Position numbers and translations under genes: made by a program. Positions 8,696 to 19,185 of a stretch of DNA of 20,000 nucleotides are shown here, piece by piece. The DNA comes from Theodoxus fluviatilis (lineage: Eukaryota > Mollusca > Gastropoda > Cycloneritida > Neritidae). Each line of letters begins with the position of its first letter. Within the stretch, counting starts at the first letter, position 1. The notes below the pieces were generated by a model that saw nothing but the letters and a program-made list of their open reading frames with translations, made no database searches and was not told where the DNA came from. The DNA lies in NCBI GenBank assembly GCA_034096865.1, contig JAWQFJ010025619.1:1-20000 (forward strand). The letters are read 5' to 3'.

Positions 8696-9268
8696 GTGAG
8701 GTGGTGAAGGATTGGTGATTCGTGCTGCGGAGGTGAATGGGTGAAGGGTTTGTGATTGGTGCTGGGGAGGTGAAGGGATGAAGGGTTTGTGATTGGTGCT
8801 GAGGTGAAGGGATGAAGGGTTTGTGATTGGTGCTGGGGAGGTGAAGGGATGAAGAGTTTGTGATTTGTGCTGGGGAGGTGAAGGGATAAAGAGTTGGTGA
8901 TTTGTGCTGCGGAGATGAAGGGGTGAAGAGTTTGTGATTCGTGCTGCGGAAGTGAAGGTGTGAACAGTTTGTAATTTGTGCTGCGGGGGTGAAGGGTTGG
9001 TGATTTGTGCTGCGGAGATGAAGGGGTGAAGAGTTTGTGATTCGTGCTGCGGAAGTGAAGGTGTGAACAGTTTGTAATTTGTGCTGCGGGGGTGCAGGGT
9101 TGGTGATTTGTGCTGGGGAGGTGAAGGGATGAAGGGTTTGTGATTTGTGCTGGGGAGGTGAAGGGATGAAGGGTTTGTGATTTGTGCTGGGGAGGTGAAG
9201 GGATGAAGGGTTTGTGATTTGTGCTGGTGAGATGAGGGGATGAAGGGTTTGATTTGTGTCGTGGAGGC
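8696..9268. repeat. 37-bp minisatellite related to the 29-bp array
   Basis: The unit begins GTGAAGGGATGAAGGGTTTG and ends with a GATTTGTGCTGGGGAG segment; clean units start at 9121 and 9158. Shorter variants are mixed in. A block of about 103 bp starting at 8901 recurs at 9004. The TGATTTGTGCTG core is shared with the 29-bp array, so both have one origin. Confidence 0.92.
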
Positions 9269-9469
9269 GGATTGTGAACTGGAAAGTCTGTATTTGTAAT
9301 TGTTTCATTTGCCCCTCTGAATATTGAACCCTTTGTTATTCATTTATCTGTACTTGCGTGTTCTGTTTCGTGGACGTCATTTCCTAAGTAGCCCAGGGGT
9401 AGGAAGTTCCTTCCGTATTACCAGATCAAGAGTTGTATACAAGCCACTACCACCCAGCAGCTCTTGACA

Positions 9470-9998
9470 CTTGTGTGAAGTTGTGTGAAGTTGTGTGTGG
9501 TTGCGTGCAGTTGTGTGTGGTTGTCTAGTTTCGTGTAGTTGCGTGTAGGTAGTAGTTGCGTGTAGTTGCGTGTAGTTGCGTGTAGGTAGTAGTTGCGTGT
9601 AGTTGCGTGTAGGTAGTAGTTGCGTGTAGTTGCGTGTAGGGTGTAGTTGCGTGTAGTTGCGTGTAGGGTGTAGTTGCGTGTAGTTGCGTGTAGGGTGTAG
9701 TTGCGTGTAGTTGCGTGTAGGTAGTAGTTGCGTGTAGTTGCGAGTAGTTGCGTGTAGTTGCGTGTAGTTGCGAGTAGTTGCGTGTAGTTGCGTGTAGGTA
9801 GTAGTTGCGTGTAAGTAGTAGTTGCGTGTAGTTGCGTGTAAGTAGTAGTTGCATGTAGTTGCGTGTAGGTAGTAGTTGCGTGTAGTTGCGTGGACGTTGT
9901 AGTTGCGTGTAGGTTGTAGTTGCGTGTAGTTGCGTGTAGGTAGTAGTTGCGTGTAGGTAGTAGTTGCATGTGGTTGCGTGTGGGGAGTGGTAGTAGTT
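9470..9998. repeat. 10-bp tandem repeat array (copy 2) with a 27-bp superunit
   Basis: The same GTTGCGTGTA monomer as at 7470-7829, in the same orientation. Here two monomers plus a 7-base spacer (GGTAGTA or GGGTGTA) form a 27-bp unit repeated through about 9550-9960. The minus strand stays open in more than one frame, giving Tyr/Thr/His/Asn-rich peptides (LHATTRNYYLHATT) that I do not consider real. Confidence 0.95.
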
Positions 9999-10000
9999 AG

Positions 10001-11395
10001 GGCAGTCCACACACCCGGCTGTCCACACACCCGGCAGTCCATACAAGCGGCATTCCATTCACCCGGCTGTCCATACACCTGGTGTCCACACACTCGGCAG
10101 TCCACACACACTGCAGTTCATACATCCGGCAGTGCACACACCCGGCTGTCCACACACCCGGCTGTCCATACATCTGGCGTCCACACACCCAGCAGTCCAC
10201 ACACCCGGCTGTCCACACACCCGGCAGTCCATACAGCTGGCTGTCCATACACCATATAGTCCATACACCCGGCAGTCCACACACCCGGCTGTCCACACAC
10301 CCGGCTGTCCACACCATACAGCCCATACACCCGGCAGTCCATACACCTGGCAGTCCACACACCCGGCAGTCCATACACCTGGCAGTCCACACACCCGGCT
10401 GCCCACACACCCGGCAGTCCATACACCTGGCAGTCCACACACCCGGCAGTCCACACACCCGGCTGCCCACACACCCGGCAGTCCATACACCTGGTAGTCC
10501 ACACACCCGGCTGCCCACACACCCGGCAGTCCATACACCTGGCAGTCCACACACCCGGCTGCCCACACACACCGGCAGTCCATACACCCGCATGTTCACA
10601 CACCATACAGTCCATACACCCGGCAGTTCATACACCCGGCAGTTCATACACCCGGCAGTGCACACACCCGGCTGTCCACACACCCGGCTGTCCATACATC
10701 TGGCGTCCACACACCCAGCAGTCCACACACCCGGCTGTCCACACACCCGGCAGTCCATACAGCTGGCTGTCCATACACCATATAGTCCATACACCCGGCA
10801 GTCCACACACCCGGCTGTCCACACACCCGGCTGTCCACACCATACAGCCCATACACCCGGCAGTCCATACACCTGGCAGTCCACACACCCGGCAGTCCAT
10901 ACACCTGGTAGTCCACACACCCGGCAGTCCATACACCCGGCTGTCCACACCATACAGCGCATACACCTGGCAGTCCACACACCCGGCAGTCCATACACCC
11001 GGCTGTCCACACCATAGAGCGCATACACTCGGCTGTTCATACACCTGGTGTCCATACACCCAACAGTCCACACAAGCGGCAGTCCATACACCCGGCAGTC
11101 CATACACCCGGCTGACCATACACCCGGCTGACCATACACCTGGCTGACCATACACCCAGCTGACCATACACCCGGCTGACCATACACCCGGCTGACCATA
11201 CACCCGGCAGTCCACACACCCGGCAATCCATACACCCGGCAGTCCACACACCCGGCTGTTCACACACCATACAGTCCATACACCCGGCTGTCCACACAAG
11301 TCCATACACCCGGCTGTCCACACAAGTCCATACACCCGGCAGTCCACACACCCGCCAGTCCACAAATCCAGCTGTCCACACACCCGGCAGTCCAC
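10001..11395. repeat. 16-bp minisatellite, part 1: CCACACACCCGGCWGT type
   Basis: The monomer CCACACACCCGGCAGT (or GGCTGT) is repeated about 87 times, with CCATACAC as a common variant of the first half. A segment at about 10127-10340 recurs 526 bp downstream (the CATCTGGCGT marker at 10171 and 10697), close to 33 monomers. A local run of a CGGCTGACCATACACC variant, about seven copies, lies at 11108-11205. The minus strand gives a Cys/Trp-rich peptide repeat (GVWTAGCVDCRVYGLP) without stops. Confidence 0.97.
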
Positions 11396-14300
11396 ACACC
11401 ATACAGTCCACACACCCGGCTGTCCACACACCCGGCAGTCCACACACCATACAAGTCCACACACCATACAGTCCACACACCATACAGTCCACACACCATA
11501 CAGTACACACACCATACAGTCCACACACCATACAGTCCACACACCATACAGTCCACACACCATTCAGTCCACACACCATACCGTCCACACACCATACAGT
11601 CCACACACGATACAGTCCACACACCCAGCAGTCCACACACCATACAAGTCCACACACCATACAGTCCACACACCATACAGTCCACACACCATACAGTACA
11701 CACACCATACAGTCCACACACCCTACAGTCCACACACCATTCAGTCCACACACCATACAGTCCACACACCATACAGTCCACACACCATACAGTCCACACA
11801 CCATTCAGTCCACACACCCAACAGTCCACACTCCATACAAGTCCACACACCCAGCAGTCCACACACCATACAGTCCATTCACTCGGCAGTCCACACATCC
11901 AGCAGTCCACACACCATACAGTCCATTCACTCGGCAGTCCACACACCATACAGTCCACACACCATACAGTCCACACACCATACAGTCCACACACCATACA
12001 GTCCACACACCATACAGTCCACACATCCAGCTGTCCACACACCATACAGTCCACACACGATACAGTCCACACACCATACAGTCCACACACGATACAGTCC
12101 ACACACCATACAGTCCACACACCATACAGTCCACACACCATACAGTCCACACATCCAGCAGTCCACACACCATACAGTCCACACACCATACAGTCCACAC
12201 ACCATACAGTCCACACATCATACAGTCCACACACCATACAGTCCACACACCATTCAGTCCACACACCATACAGTCCACACACCATACAGTCCACACACCA
12301 TACAGTCCACACACCATACAGTCCACACATCCAGCAGTCCACACACCAAACAGTCCACACACCATACAAGTCCACACGCCATACAGTCCAAACACGATAC
12401 AGTCCACACACCATACAGTCCACACATCCAGCAGTCCACACACCATACAGTCCACACACCATACAGTCCACACACCATACAGTTCACACGCCATACAATC
12501 CACACATCCAGCAGTCCACACACCATTCAGTCCACACACCATACATTCCACACACCATACACTCCACACACCATACAGTCCACACACCATACAATCCACA
12601 CATCCAGCTGTCCACACACCATACAGTCCACATACCATACAGTCCACACACCATACAGTCCACACACCATACACTCCACACACCATACAGTCCACACACC
12701 ATACAGTCCACACATCCAGCAGTCCACACACCATACAGTCCACACACCGTACAGTCCACACACCATACAGTCCACACATCATACAGTCCACACATCCAGC
12801 AGTCCACACACCATACAGTCCACACACCATACAGTCCACACACCATACAGTCCACACACCATACAATCCACACACCATACAGTCCACACACCATACAGTC
12901 CACACACCATTCAGTCCACACACCCAACAGTCTACACTCCATACAAGTCCACACACCCAGCAGTCCACACACCATACAGTCCATTCACTCGGCAGTCCAC
13001 ACATCCAGCAGTCCACACACCATACAGTCCATTCACTCGGCAGTCCACACACCATACAGTCCACACACCATACAGTCCACACACCATGCAGTCCACACAC
13101 CATACAGTCTATACACATCCGGCTGTCCACACACCATACAGTCCACACACGATACAGTCCACACACCATACAGTCCACACACGATACAGTCCACACACCA
13201 TACAGTACACACACCATACAGTCCACACACCATACAGTCCACACACCATACAGTCCACACATCCAGCAGTCCACACACCATACAGTCCACACACCATACA
13301 GTCCACACACCATACAGTCCACACATCATACAGTCCACACACCATACAGTCCACACACCATTCAGTCCACACACCATACAGTCCACACACCATACAGTCC
13401 ACACACCATACAGTCCACACACCATACAGTCCACACATCCAGCAGTCCACACACCATACAGTCCACACACCATTCAAGTCCACACGCCATACAGTCCACA
13501 CACGATACAGTCCACACACCATACAGTCCACACATCCAGCAGTCCACACACCATACAGTCCACACACCATACAGTCCACACACCATACAGTCCACACGCC
13601 ATACAGTCCACACATCCAGCAGTCCACACACCATTCAGTCCACACACCATACAGTCCACACACCATACACTCCACACACCATACAGTCCACACACCATAC
13701 AATCCACACATCCAGCTGTCCACACACCATACAGTCCACACACCATACAGTCCACACACCATACACTCCACACACCATACAGTCCACACACCATACAGTC
13801 CACACATCCAGCAGTCCACACACCATACAGTCCACACACCGTACAGTCCACACACCCGGCTATCGACACCACAATACAAGTCCACACACGATACAGTCCA
13901 CACAACATACAGTCCACACACCATACAGTCCACACACCATACAGTCCACACACCCGGCTGTCGACACCACAATACAAGTCCACACACGATACAGTCCACA
14001 CACGATACAGTCCACACACCATACAGTCCACACACCATACAGTCCACACACCATACAGTCCACACATCCAGCAGTCCACACACCATACAGTACACACACC
14101 AAACAGTCCACACACCATATAGTCCACACATCATACAGTCCACACACGATACAGTCCACACACCATACAGTCCACACACCATACAGTCCACACATCCAGC
14201 AGTCCACACACCATACAGTCCACACACCATACAGTCCACACACCATTCAGTCCACACACCATACAGTCCACACACCATACAGTCCACACACCATACAGTC

Positions 14301-16187
14301 CACACACCATACAGTTCACACATCCAGCAGTCCACACACCATACAGTCCACACACCATACAGTCCACACACCATACAGTCCACACACCATACAGTCCACA
14401 CACCATACAGTCCACACATCCAGCAGTCCACACACCATACAGTCCACACACCATACAGTCCACACACCCGGCTGTCGACACCACAATACAAGTCCACACA
14501 CGATACAGTCCACACACGATACAGTCCACACACCATACAGTCCACACACCATACAGTCCACACACCCGGCTGTCGACACCACAATACAAGTCCACACACG
14601 ATACAGTCCCCACATCCAGCAGTCCCCACACCATACAGTCCACACACCATACAGTCCACACACTATACAGTACACACACCATACAGTCCACACACCATAC
14701 AGTCCACACACCAAACAGTCCATACACCATACAGTCCACACACCATACAGTCCACACACCATACAGTCCACACACCATACAGTCCACACACCATACAGTC
14801 CACACATCCAGCAGTCCACACACCATACAGTCCACACACCATACAGTCCACACACCATACACTCCACACCATACACTCCACACACCATACAGTCCACACA
14901 TCCAGCAGTCCACACACCATACAGTCCACACACCGTACAGTCCACACACCCGGCTATCGACACCACAATACAGTCCACACACCCATCAGTCCACACACCA
15001 TACAGTCCACACACCATACAGTCCACACACCATACAGTCCACACACCCGGCTGTCGACACCACAATACAAGTCCACACACGATACAGTCCACACACGATA
15101 CAGTCCACACACCATACAGTCCACACACCATACAGTCCACACACCATACAGTCCACACATCCAGCAGTCCACACACCATACAGTCCACACACCAACAGTC
15201 CACACACCATATAGTCCACACATCATACAGTCCACACACGATACAGTCCACACACCATACAGTCCACACACCATACAGTCCACACATCCAGCAGTCCACA
15301 CACCATACAGTCCACACACCATACAGTCCACACACCATTCAGTCCACACACCATACAGTCCACACACCATACAGTCCACACACCATACAGTCCACACACC
15401 ATACAGTCCACACACCCGGCAGTCCACACACCATACAGTCCACACACCATACAGTCCACACACCATACAGTCCACACACCATACAGTCCACACACCATAC
15501 AGTCCACACACCCGGCAGTCCACACACCATACAGTCCACACACCATACAGTCCACACACCCGGCTGTCCACACACAATACAGTCCACACACGATACAGTC
15601 CACACACGATACAGTCCACACACCATACAGTCCACACACCATACAGTCCACACACCCGGCTGTCGACACCACAATACAAGTCCACACACGATACAGTCCC
15701 CACATCCAGCAGTCCCCACACCATACAGTCCACACACCATACAGTCCACACACTATACAGTACACACACCATACAGTCCACACACCATACAGTCCACACA
15801 CCAAACAGTCCATACACCATACAGTCCACACACCATACAGTCCACACACCATACAGTCCACACACCATACAGTCCACACACCATACAGTCCACACATCCA
15901 GCAGTCCACACACCATACAGTCCACACACCATACAGTCCACACACCATACAGTCCACACCATACACTCCACACACCCAACAGTCCACACACCATACAGTC
16001 CACACACCATACAGTCCACACACCATACAGTCCACACATCATACAGTCCACACATCCAGCAGTCCACACACCATACAGTCCACACACCATACAGTCCACA
16101 CACCATACAGTCCACACACCATACAATCCACACACCATACAGTCCACACACCATACAGTCCACACACCCGGCAGTCCATACACCATG
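11396..16187. repeat. 16-bp minisatellite, part 2: CCACACACCATACAGT type with a ~1.1-kb higher-order repeat
   Basis: About 300 units of CCACACACCATACAGT, with CCACACATCCAGCAGT and CCACACACGATACAGT variants. Variant order is periodic at about 1.1 kb. The CACCGT variant lies at 12745, 13837 and 14931; CGGCTATCGAC lies at 13857 and 14951; a CACTATACAG variant lies at 14661 and 15751; ACACGCC lies at 12374 and 13482. The array is continuous with part 1 and ends at CCATACACCATGCCGTG. It holds the largest open frame of the window (13086-16193, plus strand), but the monomer is free of stops in all six phases, and single-base insertions that would shift a real frame are tolerated. I therefore annotate no protein. 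Confidence 0.97.
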
Positions 16188-16321
16188 CCGTGACAGTGTA
16201 CAGCTCTCCACACACTGTGCTCGATCCTGGTTGTTGAGGGCTGAGCTCCCCGGATTTTAAAAACTCTTCCACGACAATTCTCCAGTGACACCGTCTGACT
16301 GATCTTTGGTCCAAACCTAGC
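16188..16321. other. Unique spacer between arrays
   Basis: This short unique stretch separates the 16-bp array from the 43-bp repeat. No motif is recognised in it. Confidence 0.6.
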
Positions 16322-16543
16322 AAGCTTTAGAAGTAGAGAACGTCCCTTCCTCGGGTCACAGTGAAACTGGCAAGCTTTAAAAGCAGAGAAAGATCGGCTC
16401 ACAGTGAAGCTGGCAAGCTTTACAAGCAGAGAAGGCTCGGGTCACAGTGAAGCTGGCAAGCTTTACAAGCAGAGAAGGCTCGGGTCACAGTGAAGCTGGC
16501 AAGCTTTACAAGCAGAGAACGATCGTCTCACAGTGACGCACAA
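16322..16543. repeat. 43-bp tandem repeat, five copies
   Basis: Units begin AAGCTTTACAAGCAGAGAAG and continue through a GGGTCACAGTGAAGCTGGC segment. AAGCTT occurs at 16322, 16372, 16415, 16458 and 16501; the last three steps are exactly 43 bp and the first is 50 because of an insertion. The third and fourth units are nearly identical, which suggests recent amplification. Confidence 0.95.
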
Positions 16544-16644
16544 AGGGCCGCAAGGATGCGGGCCGTGATGGACGCCAGGAGAGAGATCCACCCATGGACC
16601 TTGCCAGAGAAAGGCTGCTGCTTGAGACTCGTCATCCACTGTGC

Positions 16645-17379
16645 GGCATCGGTACACACCTCGGTACCCATACACCTCGGTACCCACACACCTCGGTACC
16701 CACACACCTCGGTACCCACACACCTCGGTACCCACACCTCGGTACCCACACACCTCGGTACCCACACACCTCGGTACCCACACACCTCGGTACCCACACA
16801 CCTCGGTACCCACACACCTCGGTACCCACACACCTCGGTACCCACACACCTCGGTACACACACACCTCGGTACTCACACATCTTGGTACCCACACACCTC
16901 GGTACCCATACACCTCGGTACCCACACACCTCGGTACCCACACACCTCGGTACCCATACACCTCGGTACCCACACACCTCGGTACTCACACACCTCGGTA
17001 CCCACACACCTCGGTACACACACACCTCGGTACCCACACACCTCGGTACCCACACACCTCGGTACACACACACCTCGGTACCCACACACCTCGGTACCCA
17101 TACACCTCGGTACCCACACACCTCGGTACCCACACACCTCGGTACCCACACACCTCGGTACCCACACACCTCGGTACCCACACACCTCGGTACCCACACA
17201 CCTCGGTACCCACACACCTCGGTACCCACACACCTCGGTACCCACACACCTCGGTACACACACACCTCGGTACCCACACACCTCGGTACCCACACACCTC
17301 GGTACCCACAGACCTCGGTACCCACACACCTTGGTACCCACACACATCAGTACCCACACCTCGGTACCCACACACCTCG
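16645..17379. repeat. 16-bp minisatellite, CCACACACCTCGGTAC type
   Basis: About 46 very uniform units of CCACACACCTCGGTAC, with rare ACACACAC and CCATACAC variants. Most units create GGTACC, a KpnI site. All three plus-strand frames and several minus-strand frames stay open (HTSVPTHLGTHTPRYP; CGYRGVWVPRCVGTEV) because the monomer has no stop in any phase. It has the same length and the same first half as the array at 10001-16187. Confidence 0.97.
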
Positions 17380-17637
17380 AGACAGCTTCACTGAGGAACG
17401 TGTCACTCAGCACACCAGCTCTGGAGACACAGTCGTACCAAGGACACACAACACTCTTCGTTGGCTGCCGTTTTATTGTACAAACAAGGATCTCAACAAG
17501 TTAAATTGTTCTCTTTAGTGCAGACACTGCAGACCTGTGTTTGCATTACAAACATTGCAGTATCCTATACTCCTAGATCATCGATAACTTGATTGTGGGA
17601 TAACGCACAATAAATGTTCATTGATACACCATGAAGT
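17380..17637. other. Unique DNA, no gene recognised
   Basis: Mixed-composition DNA with an AATAAA hexamer near 17610. I see no coding or RNA feature. Confidence 0.5.
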
Positions 17638-18150
17638 GTTATTATTATTTTTATTAAATCACTCTTATACTGCGCGATACTCCCACTCAGTGAGACTCAA
17701 AGCGCTTCAGCCGATGTCGAGGCTGCCTCTCAGTGTGTAGTGTCACAAGTCAATGAGACCAGTGTCCTGCTGCCAAGGGCGCTGGCACACTGTTTTTCCA
17801 CAAAGGAGAAATTGTGCGTGCTGGGTGTTTTACCGACACCCACCCGTCGAGGACATGAGCGTCAGGATCTTTATAGTGCGTGATTTTGATGTTCGAATGC
17901 GTATCACACACTAGACCTCGGTTTATTAAGGTCTCATCCGAAGGACCTGGGGAGAGGCCCTGAGGAGGGCCGTTTGGTAGCCCTAAAGAGGGCCATTTGG
18001 TACCCGGTTTCACTCCTGGGTGGGGAGAAGCAATGGGAGTTAAGCATCTTGCTCAAGGATGCAATTCTGGGGACCGCGCAGCTTCGAACGCCGCACCCAC
18101 TGGCCGCAAGCGGCTGTAGGTCCAGCGCGCTAACCACTCGGCCACTGATT
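17638..18150 (-). repeat. tRNA-headed SINE-like element, minus strand
   Basis: Read on the minus strand, the element starts with a Leu/Ser-type tRNA A box, TGGCCGAGTGGTTAG (18130-18144), followed by a B-box-like GCGTTCGAAGC (18081-18091). The body contains CTTGAGCAAGATGCTTAACT and an ATAAAGATCCTGACGCTCAT segment. It ends near 17638 in an AT-rich (AATAAT)n tail. An internal pol III promoter, a long body and an A/T-rich tail in the right order are the hallmarks of a tRNA-derived SINE copied by a LINE. The length of about 510 bp is at the long side for a SINE. I found no clear target-site duplication, so the ends are approximate. I did not identify the family. Confidence 0.7.
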
Positions 18151-18310
18151 GTTACATAAGGCTGATCTGTAATGTCCTCCAACCAACTTCCAGCCTCTAT
18201 TATGAAAAGTAAAACTGGATGATAACACAGTCTTCATACAAAACTCAGCTGAAAATGATTCTCTAACAGACCAAATGACAAGTCCATGTGTAGACAGACC
18301 AAAGAACCCC
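18151..18310. other. Unique spacer
   Basis: No repeat or gene is recognised between the SINE-like head and the AC-rich tract. Confidence 0.5.
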
Positions 18311-18378
18311 ACGACAACCCAAGCACACTCACCCCCCACCCCCCCACACGCACGCACGCACACACATATACACACAAA
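18311..18378. repeat. AC/C-rich low-complexity tract
   Basis: CACCCCCCACCCCCCCACAC passes into CACGCACGCACGCACACACA and a TATACACAC stretch. Confidence 0.85.
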
Positions 18379-18450
18379 CCTACACGCAGATGCACTGGTT
18401 GACAAGGCAGACAAAAACGCCGTCATTCCGTGAAGTCTGTAGTGGTCAGC

Positions 18451-18552
18451 GACACAGTGACAGTGACAGTGACAGTGACACAGTGACAGTGACACAGTAT
18501 CAGTGACACAATGACAGTGACACAGTGACAGTGACACAGTGACAGTGAGACA
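18451..18552. repeat. (CAGTGA)n hexanucleotide repeat with CACAGTGA variants
   Basis: CAGTGACAGTGACAGTGA runs are interspersed with CACAGTGACAGTGA units, giving a 6-/8-base mixed period over about 100 bp. Some copies are mutated (CAGTATCAGTGA). Confidence 0.93.
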
Positions 18553-18632
18553 GCAGTGCTCGGCAGCCAGGTGTGGAGTGCTTTGTCCGTAGCTGTCCCT
18601 GACGTGACGTGCAGGCTGGCACTTACTGTGCA

Positions 18633-19151
18633 GCACAGCGGCTGCATCACTACAACTACAGCACAGCGACTACATCACTACAAATGCAGCACAGCGACTA
18701 CATCACTACAAATACAGCACAGCGACTACATCACTACAAATACAGCACAGCGACTACATCACTACAAATACAGCACAGCGACTACATCACTACAAATACA
18801 GCACAGCGACTACATCACTACAAATACAGCACAGCGATTACATCACTATAAATACAGCACAGCGACCACATCACTACAACTACAGCACTACAACACTACA
18901 ACTTCATCGCTACAACTTCACCGCTACAACTACGGCACTACAACTACAGCACTACAACTACAGCACTACAACTACAACTACAGCACTAAAATTACAGCAC
19001 AGCGACTACATCACTACAACTACAGGACAGCGACTACATCACTACAACTACAGCACAGCGACTACATCACTACAACTACAGCACAGCGACTACATCACTA
19101 CAACTTCATTGCTACAACTACAGCACTACAACTACAGCGCTACAACTATAG
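18633..19151. repeat. 28-bp minisatellite alternating with ACTACA-type hexamers
   Basis: Units starting GCACAGCGACTACATCACTA occur at 18633, 18661, 18689, 18717, 18745, 18773, 18801, 18829 and 18857, exactly 28 bp apart. Then comes an ACTACAACTACAGC hexamer-like stretch. Four more 28-bp units start at 18997, 19025, 19053 and 19081, and the array finishes with another hexamer stretch. The hexamer motif is contained in the 28-bp unit, so one probably arose from the other. Confidence 0.95.
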
Positions 19152-19185
19152 CAGCTCCGCTCTGGCCTCGACCCAGTGGACCCCT

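Noticed and set aside
11260..13322. Minus-strand Cys/Trp-rich open frames of 400-500 codons
   Set aside because: They are the reverse reading of the same 16-bp repeat, with no signal peptide, domain or frame preference.
10001..16187. Telomeric repeat resembling yeast-type TG-rich telomeres on the minus strand
   Set aside because: GTGTGTGG is present in each unit, but the unit is a fixed 16-mer within unique flanks on both sides and is not terminal.
13086..16193. A plus-strand open frame of about 1035 codons, His/Thr/Pro/Ser-rich
   Set aside because: It lies entirely in the 16-bp array, whose monomer has no stop in any phase. Equal-length frames exist on the other strand, and single-base indels are tolerated.
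10001..17379. A CRISPR array
   Set aside because: Units of 16 bp follow one another without unique spacers, and there are no cas genes. This is a minisatellite in a eukaryotic context.
16490..17518. Plus-strand open frames with SVPTHLGTH-type repeats
   Set aside because: They are translations of the stop-free KpnI-type 16-bp array, and three overlapping plus-strand frames are open at the same time.
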